From the NCBI RefSeq assembly GCF_014648075.1, contig NZ_BMQK01000018.1:79377-143376 (forward strand): a DNA stretch of 64,000 bases, in the 5' to 3' direction. The notes below the pieces were generated by a model. That model did no database searches and was not told the DNA's origin. It saw nothing but the letters and a program-made list of their open reading frames with translations. This document shows, piece by piece, positions 56,210 through 64,000 of this stretch. The position numbers were made by a program, and so were the translations under genes. Positions within the stretch are counted from its first letter, which is position 1. Each line of letters opens with the position of its first letter. The DNA is from Streptomyces ruber (GTDB taxonomy: Bacteria > Actinomycetota > Actinomycetes > Streptomycetales > Streptomycetaceae).

Positions 56210-57670
56210 CTACTGGCGGCTGACCGCCCGCGTCACACCCGCGACGGTCGCCGTGGCGAGGATCCAGCCGGTGACGACGAGCGCGTACGACAGCCACTGG
56301 TGCCAGCCCCCGGGCGCGAAGGCGCGCTCCTGCCCGAAGTCGATGACCGGCAGGAGCAGGTCGAGGGTGTAGAAGACGGGGTTGAAGCCGGGGGCCTCGT
56401 CGGCCTTCAGGGGGCGCGGGTGGTCGAGACCGTACGCCACCGACCCGACCGCCAGCAGCGACAGCAGCCAGACGGCCGCGCGCAGCAGACGGAACCCGTA
56501 GCCGACGGTCACGTCCTGCACATGGCCCCACAGCCGCCCGTACCAGGGCAGCGTGGCGCGTCTGCGGCGCTGCTTGGCGAGCTGGACGAGCCGTGCCGCG
56601 TCGTCGTCGCCGATCCTGCGGTACGCCGCCGTCAACTGCTCGTAGGCGTACGGCTCGTACCGGTCGCCGCCCGCCAGCATCGGCAGGCGGCGTTCGGCGG
56701 GTTCGTGCGGGGCGAGGGTGGTGTAGGTGAGGTTGTTCAGCAGCACCTTCTCCGGGAGCTTCTCGGGAGTCATGTTCAGCAGGTCGATGTGGGCGCGGCG
56801 CATGACGAGGTCGCCCTCGACACGGTCGCCCAGGTACAGCCAGAGCTCGCTGATGACGGAGCTGCTCACCCGCAGCGCCGTGCCGCCGGGATGCGACAGC
56901 CGGGCGCCCATCAGGTCGAGCCTGCCGGGTATGCGCGCGCCGCGGAGGTCGATCCCACCCTCCGTACGCAGCCCCCGCGCCCGCAGGTCGGCGCCCACCG
57001 TGAGACCCGTCGCGTCGAGCGCCGTGCCGGAGAGGGCGCGCAGCTCGGCGTCCGTCAGGTCGGCCACCCCGGCTATGGAGGCTCCGTCCAGCCGTACCCG
57101 GCCGTGCGCGCGGATGCCCTGGGCCAGCAGTCCGTCGCCGATCTCCGCGTGGTTGAGCTGGAGCACGGGCTCGGCGGCGTCCCGCGCCCGGAACTCGGCC
57201 CGTTCCAGGAACAGCGCCCTGGTGATCTTCAATCCGCTCAGCCCTACCGGCCCCCGTACCCGGCAGTCCGACATCCGCAGGACACCCTCGACGTGCAGGG
57301 CCCCCGCGTCCAGGCCGGGCAGCACGGAGGCGCGGAGATTGAGCTGACGGAACTGCGCCCCGTACAGCAGGGGTGTCGCGTCGAAGTGACAGTGGCTCAG
57401 CCGGACGGGCGTGCCGACAGCCGCGTACATCAGGTGCAGGACGCCGGTGATCCGCGCGCCGGTGAGCCTCAGCGCGGCGATCTCGCCGTCCTCCTGCGCC
57501 CCCGTGAGCAGCAACGCCCGCAGCACGCTCGCCCGGACGGTCCGCTCCGGCCCCCAGCCGCCCCCGCGCGTGACGTCCTCGTCGCCGGATGTGCGGAAGT
57601 CGACGGACGCCCCCCGGGGAAAGGCGTCCCACACGCGTCGCTCGGCCGGGGTCAGATCGTCGATCATCAT
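56210..57670 (-). CDS. Pentapeptide-like repeat protein with C-terminal membrane helices
   Basis: The 486-residue protein has about 250 residues of A-(D/N)-L-x-x-like or related beta-helix repeats (LRLTGARITGVLHL, VGLSGLKITRALFLERAEF, VRLDGASIAGVADLTDAEL, GGIDLRGARIPGRLDLMGARL). A soluble segment follows (YEQLTAAYRRIGDDDAARLVQLAKQRRRR), then two or three membrane helices (AVWLLSLLAVGSVAYGL, WLSYALVVTGWILATATVAG). Similar proteins are annotated loosely as membrane-associated oxidoreductases, but I see no cofactor site. A scaffold or stress-related membrane role is possible. Confidence 0.78.
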   Translation of the reverse strand: MMIDDLTPAERRVWDAFPRGASVDFRTSGDEDVTRGGGWGPERTVRASVLRALLLTGAQEDGEIAALRLTGARITGVLHLMYAAVGTPVRLSHCHFDATPLLYGAQFRQLNLRASVLPGLDAGALHVEGVLRMSDCRVRGPVGLSGLKITRALFLERAEFRARDAAEPVLQLNHAEIGDGLLAQGIRAHGRVRLDGASIAGVADLTDAELRALSGTALDATGLTVGADLRARGLRTEGGIDLRGARIPGRLDLMGARLSHPGGTALRVSSSVISELWLYLGDRVEGDLVMRRAHIDLLNMTPEKLPEKVLLNNLTYTTLAPHEPAERRLPMLAGGDRYEPYAYEQLTAAYRRIGDDDAARLVQLAKQRRRRATLPWYGRLWGHVQDVTVGYGFRLLRAAVWLLSLLAVGSVAYGLDHPRPLKADEAPGFNPVFYTLDLLLPVIDFGQERAFAPGGWHQWLSYALVVTGWILATATVAGVTRAVSRQ

Positions 57671-57727
57671 GGGTGCGGACTCTGACCGCCGCCGCCCGGG
57701 GCTGTCAACGCAGTTCGACGCCGGCGG

Positions 57728-59155
57728 TCAGGAACGGTCCTCCCCGTGCCACACCGCGTCGTGCGCGCGGTGCGCGTCGGTCAGTCCGTGCCGGAAGAAC
57801 CGCTCGTAGTACTCGGTCTCGACGTGGTGGACCTGGAGCCACACGCCCGGCACGTGGACGGCGTCGGTGTGCGCGGGGAAGCGGCGATGCGTGCGCAGGA
57901 CGTACGCGCAGACGTCCCGGACACAGTCGATCACCCGCTCGTCGTACTCGGCCGCCTCGGCCAGGTAGCGCCGCCCGTAATCGTCGCGGTAGATGCGGGC
58001 GAAGACGTCCGTGTCGGTGTACGTGCCGCCGGGGCCGAACTTCCGGCGCACGACCGCGTCCACGGCGTCCCGCATCGAGGCGTACGCGGGCGGGCACGCG
58101 GCCTCGATCAGCGTCTCGCCCTCCGGTGAGCGCAACCCGACCGGATGGGTGCGCGTCCGCGCGTGCCGCGGCCCCCGGACGTGCCAGCGCCACAGGTCGG
58201 CGGGGTGCCAGGACGGCGTGACGTGGATGAGGCCGAGCATCCCGCCGTACGTCCGCGCGTACTCGGGGTCGCCGAGCGCGATCTGGGGGAGGAGCGAGGA
58301 GTGGATCCAGGCGCCCAGGCCCATCGCCTCCGCCGTCAGTGTCAGGTTCTGCAGCAGCAGGTCCGCCTCGATCTGGGTGCGCAGGGGGCCGAGCGCGCCG
58401 AGCGGTATCCGGATGTCCTTGTTGAGGAACCCGTTGCGGACCCATTTCCCCACCCCGGCCGGGCGGTACAGGTTCCGGTCGTCGACGAGCGTGGGCCGGG
58501 TCCCGTCCGGCTGGGTGAGCAGGTACATGAGCGCGTTGATGTACTGGCGGGACACGTCGACCACGGGGAAGAGCACGGTGGTGCCGGGCAGGTTGGACAG
58601 CACCCGGTTGGAGTCCAGGTACGCCGGGAAGCCGCGCCGCCCCACGGCCGTGTCGAGGCGGTGGTCCAGCACCTTCACCTTCGCCTCGCGCGCCCTCGCC
58701 ACGAGGATGTCCGCGTCGAACGGCCGGTGCGGCGGGGCGGCCGGCTCGCGCAGGAAGTACGTGCCCGTGTCGTTGATCAGGAAGAAGCGGGTGGCCTGCG
58801 CGTTGTCCGAGCTGCCCGCGCTGCGGCCCGTCATGGTCGCCAGGTTGGGCTTGGCCATGACGGGCTCGCCGCTGTCCGGGTCCTCGAAGGGCCGGTCGGG
58901 CATGGTGAGCCCGGTGGGTCCCGTCAGCGCGACGAGGACCGCCTCCTCCAGCTCCGTCAGGGGCTCCGGGGCGTGTGCGGAGGCGTGGCTCATCGAGCCG
59001 GCGGGCACGGACGCGCCCCGGGCGACCCGGTGGGTACGGCGCTCCCACAGGGTCCGCAGCAGGGGCCGCCGCAGCAGGTCGTCCAGGCCCGGGTGCCCCG
59101 TGCCGCCGTCCGCCGGCCGCCCGTCGGGGTCGTCGCCGTCGCCGGACCCGGTCAC
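57728..59155 (-). CDS. Nitroreductase-like protein coupled to the heme fusion
   Basis: The 475-residue protein is not a clear member of a named family to me. The segment LTLTAEAMGLGAWIHSSLLPQ resembles the conserved helix of nitroreductase-fold flavoenzymes, and the N-terminal LWERRTHRVARG suits their first helix. The rest (TYTDTDVFARIYRDDYGRRYLAE, QVHHVETEYYERFF) is unassigned. GTG 59155 overlaps the stop of the catalase/dioxygenase gene as GTGA, so it is made with that enzyme and may reduce its hydroperoxide or aldehyde products. No signal peptide or membrane span. Confidence 0.72.
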   Translation of the reverse strand: MTGSGDGDDPDGRPADGGTGHPGLDDLLRRPLLRTLWERRTHRVARGASVPAGSMSHASAHAPEPLTELEEAVLVALTGPTGLTMPDRPFEDPDSGEPVMAKPNLATMTGRSAGSSDNAQATRFFLINDTGTYFLREPAAPPHRPFDADILVARAREAKVKVLDHRLDTAVGRRGFPAYLDSNRVLSNLPGTTVLFPVVDVSRQYINALMYLLTQPDGTRPTLVDDRNLYRPAGVGKWVRNGFLNKDIRIPLGALGPLRTQIEADLLLQNLTLTAEAMGLGAWIHSSLLPQIALGDPEYARTYGGMLGLIHVTPSWHPADLWRWHVRGPRHARTRTHPVGLRSPEGETLIEAACPPAYASMRDAVDAVVRRKFGPGGTYTDTDVFARIYRDDYGRRYLAEAAEYDERVIDCVRDVCAYVLRTHRRFPAHTDAVHVPGVWLQVHHVETEYYERFFRHGLTDAHRAHDAVWHGEDRS

Positions 59156-62028
59156 GTGGTGTCCCCGGTGCCCGTCCGCGCGACCGTCCGCCAGGGCGCG
59201 AACGCGCTCGTGTGCCGCGGCAGCAGCCCGGCGAGCTCCGGGCAGTGGCGCAGCACGACGGAGGTCATGCCGCCCTCCCGCACCCAGTCCAGACCGAGCG
59301 GGGTGTAGACCTCGGGCCGGTAGTCGACGGTGAGGAAGCGGTCGCTCTGCAGCCGCCTGCTGGCCATCAGGACGAAGACGCGGAACGCCGTGTCGCTGAA
59401 GCCGAAGCCCCTGGGCGGGTTCTCCGCGAACAGGCCCACCATGGTGTCGACCTCGTCGACCGAGCGGTAGACCTCCTTGAGCCGGTCCACGGTCTCGGGA
59501 TGCGGCGACAGCTCCTCGAAGGACCTCAGACGCGGTTTGTGCAGGCCGGCCCGGAAGTCGTTGTAACGCGGAATGGCACGCCGGCGGGCGCGGACCAGGT
59601 CGACGACCGACAGGTCGATGATCTCGCCGTCCCGCTCGAAGTGCTGCAGCGCGCGCGGGTGGTTGTGCAGGGTGACCGCTCCGGGGTGCGCGACGCCGAA
59701 GGAGTACAGGGTGTTCGCGAGACCCGTCTCACGGATCCGCTTCTCGGCCCGGTCGCTCTGGATCTCCGTGAACCCCACCGTCTCCCGCCGCTGCCCGGAG
59801 TCGTGGTCGTACAGCTCGAAGTCGTCCGGGAGCAGGGGGTGCATCCGGTAGACGGTGATGTACTCCTCGGTCAGCGAGAACGGCACCCCGTGGTGGTGCG
59901 GCAGCGTCCCCGGGATGCCGGTCCGCGCCCGGTTCTCGAACAGCCACAGGCCGAGCTGGGTCGGCCAGGTCCTCGGCGGGCCCTCCCAGTTGGTCCGCAT
60001 GGCGATGCGGACGGCCTCGGTGCCGAGGACCGCCGGGGTCCACTCCAGGGTGTGGATCTTGGCGATCAGCGCGGAGACCACCAGCCGCGCCGTCTGGTGG
60101 ATCCGCTCCTCGGTCATCGCCGGGTACGCGGCGCGCAGCGCCCCGCACACCGCGTTGTGCTCACGGGCGAACAGGGTGTGCAGCGCGCTGAGCCCCATCC
60201 ACCAGCTGTCGTGGAACCCGGTGTGCGGGATGCCGTGCGGCCCGGCCGGCAGGAAGTCGTCCTCCAGGCGCAGCCCCGCGCCGCCGCCCGGCTCGCGCAG
60301 CGACCGCGCGGTGTACTTGTCCGAGCCGTACAGCTCCGACCCGTCCCACCAGTGCGAGACGGTGTTGCGGAACACCGGGCAGCCGCCGCCGGGACGGTCG
60401 ACGGCCCTGTTCTCCGCGATCCGCATGACGCTCTCGGGCGGTCCGCCCGGTGTGTTGCGCCAGGGGCCGGTGCCGGGCGGCAGCGGCACCTCCACGCTCC
60501 GCTCGCCCGCCTTGTACCGGGGGTGGTCGACCCAGTCGTGCACCTGGAACTGGATCCACGCGGCGGCGAGGACGTTGAGCGAGGTTGCGGGCAGGAAGGT
60601 CTCGCGGTGCAGCAGCCGGCGGCTGACCGTGACCGGGTTGGGCACGTCGAAGAGGCCGGGCCGGAGAACGGGCGTCAGGTTGCGCCCGAAGACGGCACCG
60701 GCCGCGCCCATCGCGGGGTCGGACAGATCGTTGTACTGCCCGTCGTACGACCGCTCCGTGCGCAGCCGCTCGGGCACGGGGGCGGGTACCGTCTGCGCCG
60801 TCGGCGGGCCCTCGTCGCGGGGTCCGCCGTCGTGCAGGTTGTGCCGGCGCAGCACCTTCCGCAGGAGGATCAGGTTCAGCAGGCTCAGCCGCGGCGGCAG
60901 CCGGTGCCAGGGCACGAAGCGGTTCAGCAGCCCGAACACGGCGGTCGCGACGGGCGCGAGCAGCCGGTTGCGCAGCGGCTCGTCGTCGGTGAAGCGCATG
61001 CCGAGCCGGTGGGCGCTCGACGCCTGGTACGCGGCCTTCCGCGCCCGGTTGAGGTTGCCCAGCGGACGGAACTCGTCGGTCGTGTACCAGGGGTTGAAGG
61101 AGAGCTCCTCGATCCGCCGGGCGGCCGCGAGGGCCTCCGCGCTCCCCAGGTCCTGGGCGGGGAGGGTGAGCCGGCCGACCGGCAGCGCGGGGGCGACGGC
61201 GTCCTTCCACTCCACCGAGGCGTCCTCGACCGGGGTGCGCCGCTCGTCCACGTACCGCTGCACGCACAGCTCGAAGGCGACGTCCGCCGCCGCGATCCGC
61301 CGGGCGAACTCGCGGTGCAGGAAGTCCGGGTCGGTGCGGTCGGGCGCCGCCGCGGCCGGGGTGCCGGGCGCGGGACGCAGCAGGTAGCGCACGGGGCCGG
61401 CGTTCCCCCACAGCAGGGCGCCGCGGCTCCAGTAGGTCTCCGTCGCGAGGGAGCCGACGACCCGCCGGGTGACGGCCCGGACGTTGCCGCGCATCCGGCG
61501 CGCGGTGCCCCATCCCACCGCCAGGGGCAGCTTCACCAACAGCCCGAACGCCTTCGTCACCGGGTTCCGGGCACCCGCCATCGCCTTGGCGAACGCGACG
61601 AACTCGCGCGCGTCGCGGGCGTGCGAGACGGGATGGCTGCTCGCCAGCAGATCGTGGCTCTCCTCCGGGGACACCCGCACCCGGACGGCGATCCCGTGCA
61701 GGTCGTGCACCCTGTCCGGCTGCCGGATCCCGCTCGCGTTGGACAGCCGTACGGTCGCCGGGTACTCGGCGCCAGGCTGCGCGAAACCGGCGCGCAGGGC
61801 CGCGGGGAGGTCGTCGTGGAAGCGCAGCCGGGCGTTCTCCACGCCCACCGGCGCCTTGGCGTGCAGGGCGCGGGCGATCCCGCCGCCGGCCGCCCGCCGG
61901 TTCCGTGCCTGGACCCGCATCATGTCCCGGGCCAGGTCCTCGAACTCGCGCCGCTCCGCCTCGGGATCACCGCCGGCGTACCGCTCGTACCGCCGCCGGT
62001 GCCGCCCTGTCTCAGCCGTCGTCGCCAT
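59152..62028 (-). CDS. Catalase-like domain fused to an alpha-dioxygenase-type heme peroxidase
   Basis: The 958-residue protein has two heme domains. Residues about 10-345 are catalase-like: distal H56 (ALHAKAPVG), ATVRLSNASG, DLHGIAVRVR, and likely heme-ligand Y334 (RARKAAYQASSAHR); the distal Asn of true catalases is replaced (LLASSHPVSHARDA). Residues about 410-940 are an animal-peroxidase/alpha-dioxygenase domain: distal H497 in IQFQVHDWVDH, LFAREHNAVC, and Y727-R-M-H730 (ITVYRMHPLLPD), matching the radical Tyr and proximal His of fatty-acid alpha-dioxygenases. The likely reaction is oxygenation of a fatty acid, then peroxide conversion by the catalase-like part. ATG 62028 has GGAGG upstream. 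Confidence 0.86.
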   Translation of the reverse strand: MATTAETGRHRRRYERYAGGDPEAERREFEDLARDMMRVQARNRRAAGGGIARALHAKAPVGVENARLRFHDDLPAALRAGFAQPGAEYPATVRLSNASGIRQPDRVHDLHGIAVRVRVSPEESHDLLASSHPVSHARDAREFVAFAKAMAGARNPVTKAFGLLVKLPLAVGWGTARRMRGNVRAVTRRVVGSLATETYWSRGALLWGNAGPVRYLLRPAPGTPAAAAPDRTDPDFLHREFARRIAAADVAFELCVQRYVDERRTPVEDASVEWKDAVAPALPVGRLTLPAQDLGSAEALAAARRIEELSFNPWYTTDEFRPLGNLNRARKAAYQASSAHRLGMRFTDDEPLRNRLLAPVATAVFGLLNRFVPWHRLPPRLSLLNLILLRKVLRRHNLHDGGPRDEGPPTAQTVPAPVPERLRTERSYDGQYNDLSDPAMGAAGAVFGRNLTPVLRPGLFDVPNPVTVSRRLLHRETFLPATSLNVLAAAWIQFQVHDWVDHPRYKAGERSVEVPLPPGTGPWRNTPGGPPESVMRIAENRAVDRPGGGCPVFRNTVSHWWDGSELYGSDKYTARSLREPGGGAGLRLEDDFLPAGPHGIPHTGFHDSWWMGLSALHTLFAREHNAVCGALRAAYPAMTEERIHQTARLVVSALIAKIHTLEWTPAVLGTEAVRIAMRTNWEGPPRTWPTQLGLWLFENRARTGIPGTLPHHHGVPFSLTEEYITVYRMHPLLPDDFELYDHDSGQRRETVGFTEIQSDRAEKRIRETGLANTLYSFGVAHPGAVTLHNHPRALQHFERDGEIIDLSVVDLVRARRRAIPRYNDFRAGLHKPRLRSFEELSPHPETVDRLKEVYRSVDEVDTMVGLFAENPPRGFGFSDTAFRVFVLMASRRLQSDRFLTVDYRPEVYTPLGLDWVREGGMTSVVLRHCPELAGLLPRHTSAFAPWRTVARTGTGDTT

Positions 62029-62336
62029 CGTCGTCGCCTCCGTGCGTACGGATGTGAACGGCGCGGGGGCCAGCACGCTACCGGCGGCGCCACGCGGTCG
62101 CAGCGGCGCTTCCCGCCATGTGCGCGGCCCCGCACCCCCGTGCAGGCAGTGGCACGTGCGCATGCGGCGGGCGGGTTCGCCCCGGACACGGGGCCGGCCC
62201 GCGCTCCCCTTCCCCGGCCGCCCCGGCAACCTCACCCGGCGGGGCGGGGATTGGCCGGGGAACGACTGCCGATATGAGCCGCGGCGGTGATGTGCTCGGG
62301 CTCCCGCTGCTGCCACGACCCGGGGGGAGGGCGATC
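62029..62336. other. Divergent control region between the heme fusion and lipase genes
   Basis: This 308-base gap separates the two divergent genes. It contains the palindrome GCACGTGC (62152-62159) and, on the minus strand, TAGCGT (62075-62080), a possible -10 for the heme fusion gene. ATG 62274 is an in-frame upstream start for the lipase. No other gene is seen. Confidence 0.45.
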
Positions 62337-63635
62337 ATGCGGGACGAACACAGCGCGACGGGCCCGAGCTACGCCGAGGTACGGCCGCTCAAGTCCGAGA
62401 CCGATGTCGAACCGGGGCTCACCGGCTTTCCGGTCTACCCCGACCTGGCGGAACGGCTCCTGGAGGACAAGGGGCAGCCGGACCCCGACGGAGTGATACC
62501 GCACGTGATGGCGACCTGCTCGGCGTACGCGTACGCCGGCTTCGGCATGCGGACCGACCCCGAGACCATGACCATGATCACGACGCGGCTCGGTCTGGAG
62601 CGCAGCGAGTGCTGGTCGGTGGAGCAGCGCGTGGACGCCATGTACATCGCGTCCGGCGCGTACCTGATCCAGGACCGGGACCGCCGCGTCGCGATCCTCT
62701 GCTACCGCGGCACCCAGCCCGAGGACATCATCAGCATCCTCACGGACGCCGACGTGCGTCCCGAGATGCTCTCCGTGGAGCTGGACGGCAAGCGGTACGA
62801 GGTGCACGCCGGCTTCTACCGCAATGTGCGGGCCACCCGTCATCTGGTCGTCGAGGCGCTGAACCGCGCGCTGGACGGGCAGTCCGTGGTGCCCGGCGTC
62901 TCCGGCACCCGCGGCGAGGGACTCAGGGCGCTCTACATCACCGGGCACAGCACGGGCGGCGCCATGGCGGCGCTCATGGCGGTGATGCTCACGCACGAGC
63001 CCCGCTACCGGCGCATCGCCGAGAAGCTGAAGGGCGTCTACACCTTCGGACAGCCCATGGTCGGCGGTCCGGACTTCGCGCGGGCCTGCGAGGAGACGGC
63101 CGGCCCGTCCGGCTTCCCCGTGCTGCGCGAGCGTCTGATCCGCTACATCTTCGACCGGGACCTGGTGCCCGCGCTGCCGCCCCGGCCGGTCGGACCGTAC
63201 GCGCCGTTCGGCCGGGAGTTCCACTACCGCAGGCCGCGCAGTCTGGGGAACACGCTCCTGGAGTCGGCGCTCGACTCGGCGCTGGAGGCGCTCACCGTGC
63301 CGGGCGACACGGCGCGGATGATGCTGTCGCGCCCGCTGGCGGGCTGGGGCGACGCCACGGTCCGGATGACGGACGCGGTCCGCCGGTCGCTGGAACCGCT
63401 GCTGCACGCGCGGGCCACCGGATGGACCGAGAACGTCGATCCGAGGCCGCACTATCCGCAGATGGACAGCCTCGCGGGGCTCGCCGTCGTCGCCCCGCTG
63501 GCGTTCTTCGCGGCACGGCTCGCCCTGACCCGCACGATCCCGTTCAAGTACTCCTTCGACGACCACGGCCCGAGCCACTACGTGAACGCGCTCGCCCCGC
63601 CCGGGGTGCTGAGCGAGTTCGGCGACGTGCTGTAG
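62337..63635 (+). CDS. Class 3 lipase
   Basis: The 432-residue alpha/beta hydrolase has the class 3 lipase pattern: VAILCYRGTQPEDIISILTD, nucleophile elbow ITGHSTGGAMAAL with S205, YTFGQPMVGG, and acidic residue in FDRDLVPALPP. There is no signal peptide, so it works on lipid in the cell. It diverges from the catalase/dioxygenase gene, suggesting that it releases the fatty acid that enzyme oxygenates. GGGGGGAGGG lies just before ATG 62337. A near-perfect terminator follows. Confidence 0.88.
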   Translation: MRDEHSATGPSYAEVRPLKSETDVEPGLTGFPVYPDLAERLLEDKGQPDPDGVIPHVMATCSAYAYAGFGMRTDPETMTMITTRLGLERSECWSVEQRVDAMYIASGAYLIQDRDRRVAILCYRGTQPEDIISILTDADVRPEMLSVELDGKRYEVHAGFYRNVRATRHLVVEALNRALDGQSVVPGVSGTRGEGLRALYITGHSTGGAMAALMAVMLTHEPRYRRIAEKLKGVYTFGQPMVGGPDFARACEETAGPSGFPVLRERLIRYIFDRDLVPALPPRPVGPYAPFGREFHYRRPRSLGNTLLESALDSALEALTVPGDTARMMLSRPLAGWGDATVRMTDAVRRSLEPLLHARATGWTENVDPRPHYPQMDSLAGLAVVAPLAFFAARLALTRTIPFKYSFDDHGPSHYVNALAPPGVLSEFGDVL

Positions 63636-63650
63636 AGGGCCCGGGACCGG

Positions 63651-63689
63651 CACCGCCCCGCCCGCCGTGAGAAGGCGGACGGGGCGGTG
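63651..63689. terminator. 16-bp stem hairpin between convergent lipase and gnd
   Basis: CACCGCCCCGCCCGCC (63651-63666) pairs with GGCGGACGGGGCGGTG (63674-63689) with one mismatch and a 7-base loop. It lies 15 bases after the lipase stop and 24 bases from the gnd stop on the other strand. Confidence 0.75.
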
Positions 63690-63713
63690 GTGCTGCGGGC
63701 GGAGGCGGCGAGC

Positions 63714-64000
63714 CTACTTCGTCGCCGCCTCGACCGCGTGGCCGCCGAACTGGTTGCGCAGCGCGGCGATCATCTTCATCTGCGGGGAGTCCTCCTGGCG
63801 GGAGGTGAACCGGGCGAAGAGGGACGCGGTGATCGCGGGCAGCGGGACGGCGTTGTCGATGGCCGCCTCCACGGTCCAGCGGCCCTCGCCGGAGTCCGAC
63901 GCGTAGCCGCGCAGCTTGTCCAGGTGCTCGTCGTCGTCGAGGGCGTTGACCGCGAGGTCGAGCAGCCAGGAGCGGATGACGGTGCCCTCCTGCCAGGAGC
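63714..64000 (-). CDS. gnd: 6-Phosphogluconate dehydrogenase, C-terminal part (cut by window edge)
   Basis: Reading the minus strand inward from the edge gives 94 residues ending QMKMIAALRNQFGGHAVEA and ATK. The segments LRGYASDSGEGRWTVEAAID, NAVPLPAITASLFARFTSRQ and the final FGGHAVEAATK are diagnostic of 6-phosphogluconate dehydrogenase (decarboxylating), of the oxidative pentose phosphate pathway. The N-terminal NADP-binding part lies beyond base 64000. Confidence 0.9.
   Translation of the reverse strand, partial: SWQEGTVIRSWLLDLAVNALDDDEHLDKLRGYASDSGEGRWTVEAAIDNAVPLPAITASLFARFTSRQEDSPQMKMIAALRNQFGGHAVEAATK

Noticed and set aside
58975..62277. A 1100-codon plus-strand open frame opposite the heme fusion gene
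   Set aside because: It has low-complexity Val/Arg/Gly/Asp composition and no recognisable motif, while the opposite strand carries clear heme-domain motifs.

Overview
The window is high-GC chromosomal DNA from a Streptomyces or a close relative. The reasons are the very strong G/C bias at third codon positions, frequent GTG starts, many 4-base ATGA/GTGA gene overlaps, and typical Streptomyces genes (cebR-cebEFG-bglC, a stressosome-type rsbRST cluster, SpoIIE-type phosphatases, DUF6297 and DUF5997 proteins). I see no rRNA, tRNA, CRISPR array, insertion sequence or prophage. All assignments come from reading the sequence and from memory of the families; no searches were run.

Layout. 1-4 kb: a secreted peptidoglycan-binding protein, an AraC-type regulator and a Tat-exported PhoD phosphatase. 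3.8-10.1 kb: cebR divergent from cebE-cebF-cebG-bglC, for cellobiose/cellotriose uptake and hydrolysis, with three operator-like sites spaced 22 bp apart. 10.2-14.7 kb: an ABC ATPase with a DUF6297 membrane partner, a GlxA-type regulator and GAPDH. 14.9-17 kb: a secreted rhamnogalacturonan lyase (PL11). 17.4-24 kb: a small coiled-coil protein, then a six-gene translationally coupled operon (RsbR, RsbS, RsbT, RsbX-like, hybrid histidine kinase, REC-GAF-PP2C phosphatase). 24.1-24.9 kb: a type II thioesterase. 24.9-32.7 kb: a GntR repressor divergent from a hexuronate operon (mannonate dehydratase, fructuronate reductase, MFS transporter, idonate-dehydrogenase-like enzyme, KDG kinase, KDPG aldolase). 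32.8-35.1 kb: a phosphotransferase and a secreted pectate lyase (PL1). Cellobiose uptake, two pectin-backbone lyases and uronate catabolism together make 4-35 kb a plant cell-wall utilisation region.

35.5-46.8 kb: a DUF5997 gene divergent from a LysR effector-domain protein that has no HTH, an EEP-family hydrolase, a DUF350 membrane protein, a WGR/beta-propeller protein, a nuclease-helicase (DUF2075), N-formylglutamate amidohydrolase, a LigD-type phosphoesterase with an ATP-dependent DNA ligase, and a CDP-alcohol phosphatidyltransferase.

The two most novel loci are at the right. At 47-53.3 kb are a zinc-type dehydrogenase, a PTPS/QueD-like protein with degenerate active-site residues, a glycosyltransferase, a methyltransferase, a flippase-like protein, a creatininase-family hydrolase and a GTP cyclohydrolase II whose active-site Tyr is Met, a change known to stop the reaction at the formamidopyrimidine (FAPy). 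This looks like an uncharacterised GTP/FAPy-derived pathway. At 57.7-63.6 kb a lipase diverges from a two-gene operon encoding a catalase-like/alpha-dioxygenase double-heme fusion and a nitroreductase-like protein: a candidate bacterial oxylipin system. The right edge cuts a 6-phosphogluconate dehydrogenase gene.
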